From positions 1 to 18,561 of the forward strand of contig CACXEC010000068.1 in assembly GCA_902766545.1 (NCBI GenBank): a stretch of 18,561 nucleotides of DNA. Reading direction: 5' to 3'. The position numbers and the translations under genes were made by a program. The notes under the pieces were generated by a model, which was not told where the DNA came from, did not search any database, and saw only the letters and a list, made by a program, of their open reading frames with translations. This document shows, piece after piece, positions 13,586 through 18,561 of the stretch. The stretch's first letter is position 1, and every line of letters begins with the position of its first letter. The stretch comes from an uncultured Erysipelotrichaceae bacterium. Its GTDB lineage: Bacteria > Bacillota_I > Bacilli_A > RF39 > UBA660.

Positions 13586-14344
13586 GAAAATTTAAATCCA
13601 ATTTTACAAGCCCTAATAGCTGGTTTAGGAACCTTTGGAATTACTGCTTTAGGTTCTGCATGCATATTTTTATTTAAAAAAATAAATAAAAATATTATGA
13701 ATATTTTGCTTAGTCTATCTGCTGGAATTATGTTATCTTCATCATTTTTTTCTCTAATTAATCCAGCTTTAGAAAATGCTGAAAAATTAAACATTTGCCC
13801 ATGGATAATATGCTCACTAGGAATAATTATGGGGTGCTTACTTTTATTTATATGTGATAAACTTTATACTAAAAAACACACTAATAAAAAAATTAATAAT
13901 TTAATACTATCGATTACTCTTCATAACTTTCCTGAAGGCATGGCTGTAGGCATTGCCTTTGGTGCTGCTAAATATGGAATTGGTGAATCAACCGTTATAA
14001 GTGCTCTAATGCTTGCTATCGGTATTGGTATTCAAAACTTTCCTGAAGGATCAGCAATTAGTTTTCCATTATACAAAAATGGATACTCTAAATTTAAAGC
14101 ATTTATAATAGGAGCATTATCTGCAATAGTTGAGCCAATTGCTGCTATTCTTGGAGCCCTCATAGTTGTTAAAGCTCAGCTTATTTTACCTATAATGCTT
14201 TCATTTGCTGCTGGAGCAATGCTTTATGTAACTGTGGTAGAACTAATTCCCGAAAGTATGGCAAGTGAAAAAAAAGAGCACATGGCTCTATACTTAGTAA
14301 TTGGCTTTATTATAATGATGATGCTAGATGTTGCTCTTGGCTAA
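13571..14344 (+). CDS. ZIP family metal (zinc) transporter, GufA/ZupT-like
   Basis: The 257-residue membrane protein has about eight helices. The N-terminal NPILQALIAGLGTFGITALGSA fits the GufA-like branch in shape, and the metal-site motifs are HNFPEG (His118-Gly123) and QNFPEG (Gln155-Gly160), followed by ELIPE late in the protein. It probably moves divalent cations such as Zn2+ across the cytoplasmic membrane. Family alignment fixes the start at 13571 or 13574 (MMSFFENLNP), yet no ribosome-binding site precedes it and the codon lies in the rnjA terminator stem. A TAAAAT six bases upstream with a poor TTAACC -35 could give a leaderless transcript. Its stop overlaps the end of the convergent regulator gene by 4 bases, with no terminator between them. 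Confidence 0.92.
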   Translation: MMSFFENLNPILQALIAGLGTFGITALGSACIFLFKKINKNIMNILLSLSAGIMLSSSFFSLINPALENAEKLNICPWIICSLGIIMGCLLLFICDKLYTKKHTNKKINNLILSITLHNFPEGMAVGIAFGAAKYGIGESTVISALMLAIGIGIQNFPEGSAISFPLYKNGYSKFKAFIIGALSAIVEPIAAILGALIVVKAQLILPIMLSFAAGAMLYVTVVELIPESMASEKKEHMALYLVIGFIIMMMLDVALG

Positions 14345-15852
14345 TCGATTAAAGATGCTATTTTTTCTTTATATTCTAATATCTTCGATTCTAATTTATC
14401 ATTTTGAGAGCGTAGCTCTTCTTTTTCTTTTTCGAGAGAGCGAATTGTATCGTTTAAATTTCTAATTTCATTTTGTAATTCTTTAGTTTCTTCAACTCTT
14501 CGATTATAGTGAACTGTATCTATGTTATCCTCTAATAATTTTAATGTTTTACTATTAGCAATTACAATAAAACGAGAATTATGATCAACAAGTGAACTAT
14601 AAATCTTCTTTTCTTTTAAAGCCTTAATAATTAAATCAACATATTCAGATGGTTTTATTTCTTTTTTAGCATTAGATGTTAATACTATGATATTGTCATG
14701 TTCTTCTAAAAAGATTTCACTAGAGTACTTATAATTATATACTTCAATAATAATATCATTGTCCTTCATTGATTCATCTAAATGAGATGTATATCCTCCC
14801 AAGAAACTATTTATATACATTCCCTTTTTGTATGTAAAATTATAAGATTTTTTAGTTTCCTCTATTTGGGTTGGACTATCATCAATAAATTCATATTTAG
14901 ACATTTCCATAGTTAGGATTCCAGCTGATATTCCACCACCTACCAGGCTAATTAAAAGAGTTATAATCATTCTTTTAGCATTATGTTTATGATTTAGAAC
15001 AATGTTAGAAATAAATTCAATAATTAAAGATATTAACATAATAGCAAATATAAGTCCTAAGATTGCTCCGATAAATACTACACCTCTAAACATTAATCCA
15101 ATACTAAATGCTAGAAAGCATGATAAGAAAACAATTAACATAACAAATGGAATAGCAAAGAAAATTAAAAATACTTTAATAAAAAACATAATTATTTTAC
15201 CAATAATATCAAATAATCTAATCGATGATCCTGAATTACTAGTTTTAATTACTTTTGTTTGTACTTCTTCTTTTTCTTTTCCTTCAACTTCAACTACTTT
15301 TTCTGAAATAATAATTGCTTTCTTATCTAAAAATCCAATCTTAAATATATAAAAAAGGATAAAGATACTACCAAAACTATAAATAATATCAATTATAAAT
15401 GAACTTATACCGCTAATAAATCTAGTAATAAAACCTTCTTTTATATAAGAAGCAGCATCTCTAATTATATTTTCAAGTTCCACAAATGGATAGTGCAATA
15501 AATGTAAGATGAGTAGTACTACTACCATGGTTAATAATACTTTTATAAACTCTTTAAAAGATATATTTGCAAAATAATTATAAGTTCTTTTTATATAATC
15601 AAGAATTAATTCAACTATATTTATTTTACTTTCCTTATTAAACTCTTCAACTTTTATTTCATCATTAGTTAGTTCTTCTAAAGTACAATTAAATATTTTA
15701 CATATAGCAAGTAATTTATCCATTTCGGGATATGTTTGACCACTTTCCCATTTTGAAACTGACTGTCTTGTAACATCCAATTTATCAGCTAATTCTTCTT
15801 GAGATAATTTTTGCTCCTTTCGCAGTTTTAATAGTTTTTCACTAAAATTCAT
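14341..15852 (-). CDS. XRE-family membrane-anchored regulator with C-terminal coiled coil
   Basis: The 503-residue protein starts with a Cro/CI-type helix-turn-helix (residues 5-60: LSQEELADKLDVTRQSVSKWE, in parts, then GQTYPEMDKLLAICK). At least five hydrophobic helices lie between about residues 104 and 317. An extracytoplasmic-looking domain covers about 318-445, and a coiled coil of about 50 residues (KELQNEIRNLNDTIRSLEKE and on) closes the protein. The layout suggests a transmembrane sensor that controls transcription from the membrane. Ligand and targets are unknown. AAGAGGTG precedes the ATG. TTGGTG and CATAAT, 16 bases apart upstream, may be its promoter. Overlap with the convergent ZIP gene may be only packing, but regulation of it is conceivable. 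Confidence 0.85.
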   Translation of the reverse strand: MNFSEKLLKLRKEQKLSQEELADKLDVTRQSVSKWESGQTYPEMDKLLAICKIFNCTLEELTNDEIKVEEFNKESKINIVELILDYIKRTYNYFANISFKEFIKVLLTMVVVLLILHLLHYPFVELENIIRDAASYIKEGFITRFISGISSFIIDIIYSFGSIFILFYIFKIGFLDKKAIIISEKVVEVEGKEKEEVQTKVIKTSNSGSSIRLFDIIGKIIMFFIKVFLIFFAIPFVMLIVFLSCFLAFSIGLMFRGVVFIGAILGLIFAIMLISLIIEFISNIVLNHKHNAKRMIITLLISLVGGGISAGILTMEMSKYEFIDDSPTQIEETKKSYNFTYKKGMYINSFLGGYTSHLDESMKDNDIIIEVYNYKYSSEIFLEEHDNIIVLTSNAKKEIKPSEYVDLIIKALKEKKIYSSLVDHNSRFIVIANSKTLKLLEDNIDTVHYNRRVEETKELQNEIRNLNDTIRSLEKEKEELRSQNDKLESKILEYKEKIASLID

Positions 15853-15928
15853 ATTTTCACCTCTTGACCAAAATATATTATGAAACCAGGTTGCATTCCA
15901 CCAAATTTAAGTTTATTTTTGTAACTTA

Positions 15929-16567
15929 TTAGTTGCAATTTATTATTCTATTAAATTCTTTAGGTATTTTTATTTCTAATTTAATTAATTCAGCAGTAAT
16001 AGGATGTTTAAATTCTAAATAATAAGCATGTAAATACATTCTATTAGATTTGATAAAACCATACTTTCGATCTCCAAGAATACTGTGACCTATATCTTGC
16101 ATATGAACTCTAATTTGATTTTTTCTACCTGTTTTAATTTCTATGTCTAATAGAGAATAATTATTATTATGAAACAAAGGATTATATATTGTTTTAGCAT
16201 ACTTTCCACTTTTATCTCTAGTACTATAAGTTAATAAGGTTTTTGTCTCCTTTAAATATGACTGAACCACACCACCCTTTTCTACAATTCCATCTACTAT
16301 CGCATAATATTTTCTTATAACATAATTCCAATTATTTTGCATTAAATCCTTAATTTTCTCACTTTTAGCAAAAATAACTAATCCAGATGTATCTTTATCT
16401 AAACGATTCACAATAAAAACTTTTTGATTTTTTTTATGAAGATAATCATATACTTCGGCATATAAATTATGTTCCTTATTTTTATTTGTAGCAATAGTTA
16501 ATAATTTAGCTGGCTTATTAACAACTATTAAATATTTATCTTCAAATACAATGTCTAACTTTCTCAT
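15929..16567 (-). CDS. RluA family pseudouridine synthase
   Basis: The 212-residue protein opens with VFEDKYLIVVNKPAKLL and has the RluA catalytic motif NRLDKDTSGLVIFAKS, where Asp57 is the catalytic aspartate. The usual His before RLD is Asn here, a variant seen in the family. Later motifs IKTGRKNQIRVHM and GHSILGDRKYG complete the fold. It makes pseudouridine in rRNA or tRNA; the target site cannot be told from sequence. It lacks an S4 domain and is the short form of the family. It starts 11 bases after the PF06541 gene and probably shares its transcript. Confidence 0.94.
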   Translation of the reverse strand: MRKLDIVFEDKYLIVVNKPAKLLTIATNKNKEHNLYAEVYDYLHKKNQKVFIVNRLDKDTSGLVIFAKSEKIKDLMQNNWNYVIRKYYAIVDGIVEKGGVVQSYLKETKTLLTYSTRDKSGKYAKTIYNPLFHNNNYSLLDIEIKTGRKNQIRVHMQDIGHSILGDRKYGFIKSNRMYLHAYYLEFKHPITAELIKLEIKIPKEFNRIINCN

Positions 16568-16578
16568 AAACTACTCAT

Positions 16579-17271
16579 TTATCTATATTTATAAAGTTCT
16601 CGATTTATTCTATTTCTTAAAGCGACTAGTCTTTCCTTAGTACTCTTCATAGTAGGAAAAGCCTTAATTAATCTGCTATATAAAAATCCTTTTTTCATAA
16701 ACTTTTCTCTAATTTTAACAATTTCTTCAGTAGAATCTTTTTCTATATTAGTAATACTATCACGATATTTATTAATTATAAAAAATGTAATTATATTATC
16801 TATTAAATACATAGCAAATAATAATATTGCGACTATTTTTAATATATCATAACTTATAAAAGATAATAAATATTTTATAAAAGGATTAACTATAAAAAAT
16901 ACCACTACTCCAAGCACGCCAAATGGAAGCATCGTATTTAAACATATTCTTCCGTTAATATTATATTTAACATCAGAGTAATCCCACCATCTAGTTTTAA
17001 ACAGTTTTTCCATAACAAAACTAGTCATATATTCTAAAAATGAGCATATTAAAATAGCCATAAAAAACAGTAGTATAACACTTCTTTTATATGGACGTAA
17101 AAGAAGTAATATTAATATAGCCCCATATCCATATATTGGACATAATGGTCCAATTAAAAAACCTCTGTTAATAAATCTTTTCTTTTCCACAAATTTGACT
17201 ATTACTTCCATAATCCACCCTATAAAAGAGTAAATTATAAACAACAAAAAAATTCTATATAAGTTTTCCAT
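16579..17271 (-). CDS. PF06541 membrane protein (putative ABC transporter permease, CmpB-like)
   Basis: The 230-residue protein has about five membrane helices. Hallmarks of the family are FIGWIMEV near the start, FINRGFLIGPLCPIYGYG, and TRWWDYSDVKYNINGRICL. The domain is named for a proposed ABC-transporter role, but no ATPase partner lies nearby and the real function is unknown. The C-terminal 60 residues are basic and cytoplasmic. AAAGGGG precedes the ATG. It lies downstream of trmB, separated by a weak hairpin, and upstream of the pseudouridine synthase. Confidence 0.88.
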   Translation of the reverse strand: MENLYRIFLLFIIYSFIGWIMEVIVKFVEKKRFINRGFLIGPLCPIYGYGAILILLLLRPYKRSVILLFFMAILICSFLEYMTSFVMEKLFKTRWWDYSDVKYNINGRICLNTMLPFGVLGVVVFFIVNPFIKYLLSFISYDILKIVAILLFAMYLIDNIITFFIINKYRDSITNIEKDSTEEIVKIREKFMKKGFLYSRLIKAFPTMKSTKERLVALRNRINRELYKYR

Positions 17272-17289
17272 AAAAGCCCCTTTCTAGAA

Positions 17290-17314
17290 TAAAATAACTG
17301 TACAAAGTACAGCT
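17290..17314 (-). terminator. Weak terminator after trmB
   Basis: On the minus strand an 8-bp stem (AGCTGTAC / GTACAGTT, one G-U pair) with a TTT loop is followed by TATTTTATT. It begins at the trmB stop. The T-run is interrupted, so partial read-through into the next gene is likely. Confidence 0.5.
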
Positions 17315-17951
17315 AATTTATAAATTTAGCATCTACATAATAAATAGGACGCCCTTCTTTAAAATATTGTTTTTCAAAATCTGTCATAACATTATCAATT
17401 GGATTTTCATCATTATGTAAATCCAAACTAACTCTCTCAAAAACATACCAATAATTAGATAGTGTTTCAAGTGAATAAGCAAAAAACCCTTTATTATCTG
17501 TCTTTAAAATAATATGTTTATTTTTCTTAAAAATTCTATCATACATTTTTAAATAACTTTCATGCGTAAATCTCTTCTTCTCATCTATTCTTTTAGGCCA
17601 AGGTTCAGAAAAAGTTAAATAGACAGTATCAATTTCTTTACCAAAAAAATCAGTTATATTTTTAGCATCAGCTACAATTAATTTTAAATTACTTATTTTA
17701 CTATCTCCAATTTTTTGAATAGCAGTAGCCATTTGATTTTCATTTATCTCTAATCCGATAAAGTTCATATTTGGATATTTTTTAGACATATTAATAATAA
17801 AATCTCCACGTCCCATGCCAAGCTCTAAACATATAGGATTCTTATTGCCAAATAAATCATTCCATTTATTCTTATATTTAGCAGGATTATTAACTATTAA
17901 AGAGCTTTTTTCAATTATGCGGTCAGCATCCTTTACTTTATTATATTCCAT
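17313..17951 (-). CDS. trmB: tRNA (guanine-N7-)-methyltransferase
   Basis: The 212-residue SAM-dependent methyltransferase has the SAM-binding loop LELGMGRGDFI (about residues 42-52) and NFIGLEINENQM. The TrmB signature TFSEPWPKRIDEKKRFTHE and a C-terminal VMTDFEKQYFKEGRPIYYV are also present. It makes m7G46 in the tRNA variable loop. Length is normal. AAAGAGGTT precedes the ATG, and a TATAAT at 17977-17972 may be the -10 of its promoter, though no good -35 was found. Confidence 0.96.
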   Translation of the reverse strand: MEYNKVKDADRIIEKSSLIVNNPAKYKNKWNDLFGNKNPICLELGMGRGDFIINMSKKYPNMNFIGLEINENQMATAIQKIGDSKISNLKLIVADAKNITDFFGKEIDTVYLTFSEPWPKRIDEKKRFTHESYLKMYDRIFKKNKHIILKTDNKGFFAYSLETLSNYWYVFERVSLDLHNDENPIDNVMTDFEKQYFKEGRPIYYVDAKFIN

Positions 17952-17997
17952 AATAACCTCTTTCTTTTCATATTATATCAATAACTAATAATAAAAG

Positions 17998-18561
17998 CTA
18001 TCTATTATTAAATTCTAAAAAGCATACACATTCAACATGTTTTGTTTTAGGAAACATATTTAAAATATAAATTTTTTTAACTAAATATTTTTCTTTTAAA
18101 ATGTTTAAATCTCTAGCTAGAGTCATTGGATTACAAGACATATAAATAATACTTTTAGAATTGAATTTTAAAATGTTATTTATAGTTTTATTATTTAGAC
18201 CACTTCTTGGAGGATCAACTATTATACAATCAATTTTATCTTCTATTTTACTTATTTTAGACGAGTCTCCTAACATGTATAAATTATTTTGTTTATTAAT
18301 TTCACTATTTTTAATGGCATCAGTTATAGCTTCTGGAACAATTTCTATTCCATATAACTTATCTTTATTTAGTGCAATACCAAGCGTTCCTACTCCGCAA
18401 TATAAATCTACTACAGTTTTATATTTGTCTTTACTAATTAAATCAAAAACTTTAGATAATATATTTAAATTTATTTGAAAAAAAGAATTAATATTGACTT
18501 TAAATAAGTATTTACCAACTTTTTCGATATAATAATCTTCTCCATAAATTAATTTGTTATT
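17998..18561 (-). CDS. rlmD: 23S rRNA (uracil-5-)-methyltransferase, RlmD/TrmA family (5' end outside window)
   Basis: The frame stays open to the right edge, giving the last 187 residues. Visible are INSFFQIN, the SAM-binding VDLYCGVGTLGIAL, DPPRSGL, the catalytic-cysteine segment YMSCNPMTLARDL, and the terminal MFPKTKHVECV. These are the RumA/RlmD/TrmA family motifs; in Firmicutes such enzymes make m5U in 23S rRNA (RlmCD) or tRNA, and the exact site cannot be told. The ATG at 18276 is internal to the catalytic domain and is not the start. An all-AT stem lies past the stop and is too weak to call a terminator. Confidence 0.93.
   Translation of the reverse strand, partial: NNKLIYGEDYYIEKVGKYLFKVNINSFFQINLNILSKVFDLISKDKYKTVVDLYCGVGTLGIALNKDKLYGIEIVPEAITDAIKNSEINKQNNLYMLGDSSKISKIEDKIDCIIVDPPRSGLNNKTINNILKFNSKSIIYMSCNPMTLARDLNILKEKYLVKKIYILNMFPKTKHVECVCFLEFNNR

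Noticed and set aside
13546..13794. Minus-strand open frame inside the ZIP gene
   Set aside because: Antisense shadow; overlaps the rnjA terminator and has no family resemblance.
15919..15938. Hairpin at the end of the pseudouridine synthase gene
   Set aside because: The stem has an internal mismatch and the following minus-strand sequence is A-rich with no T-run.
1..18561. Mollicutes-type code (TGA as tryptophan), suggested by the very low GC
   Set aside because: TGA ends gerKA and spoVAD exactly where the family proteins end and the next genes start, and tryptophans are encoded by TGG.

Overview
The window is AT-rich bacterial chromosome from a spore-forming, low-GC Firmicute in or near the class Bacilli. 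Three things point there. CotE, an outer-coat morphogenetic protein characteristic of Bacilli, is encoded here. The ribosome-binding sites are strong and of the AAGGAGG type. TGA is used as a stop (gerKA, spoVAD), so this is the ordinary code and not the Mollicutes code. Short proteins and tight spacing suggest a reduced genome, such as an uncultured gut lineage. No mobile element, CRISPR array, rRNA or tRNA gene was seen.

Layout. Positions 1-1430 (+): the tail of an unknown gene, then lemA and a TPM-domain protein. Positions 1443-2561 (-): khpA, rpsP and the spore-coat gene cotE. Positions 2662-3036 (+): a HIT protein. Positions 3059-4526 (-): rplT, rpmI and infC behind a promoter and a leader with an attenuator, probably controlled by L20. 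Position 4563 begins an unrecognised gene divergent from the gerKA-gerKC-gerKB germinant receptor operon (5070-8453). A decayed DUF285/BspA-like surface-protein remnant fills the gap to 8.8 kb. Positions 8799-11637 (-) hold the forespore operon: a small ORF, spoIIAA, sigF, spoVAC, spoVAD, spoVAE. Then come rnjA and a ZIP transporter (+), a membrane-anchored XRE regulator (-), and a (-) run of an RluA pseudouridine synthase, a PF06541 membrane protein, trmB and a truncated rlmD.

The most striking locus is spoIIA. In sporulating Firmicutes the order is spoIIAA-spoIIAB-sigF, and the kinase/anti-sigma factor SpoIIAB holds sigma-F until dephosphorylated SpoIIAA releases it. Here spoIIAB is absent: 10 bases separate spoIIAA from sigF. 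SpoIIAA has also lost the serine that SpoIIAB phosphorylates (DSSG has become DNYG), and sigma-F lacks the usual N-terminal region. A 37-codon ORF with a near-perfect Shine-Dalgarno sequence overlaps the spoIIAA start, and a Spo0A-box-like motif lies inside it. Together these suggest that compartment-specific sigma-F control is rewired in this lineage.

Other points of interest are an L20 protein with a C-terminal Rho-N-like domain, an infC gene that appears to start at a non-standard ATA codon, a promoter whose -35 box sits in an upstream terminator, and a transporter start codon buried in a terminator stem.
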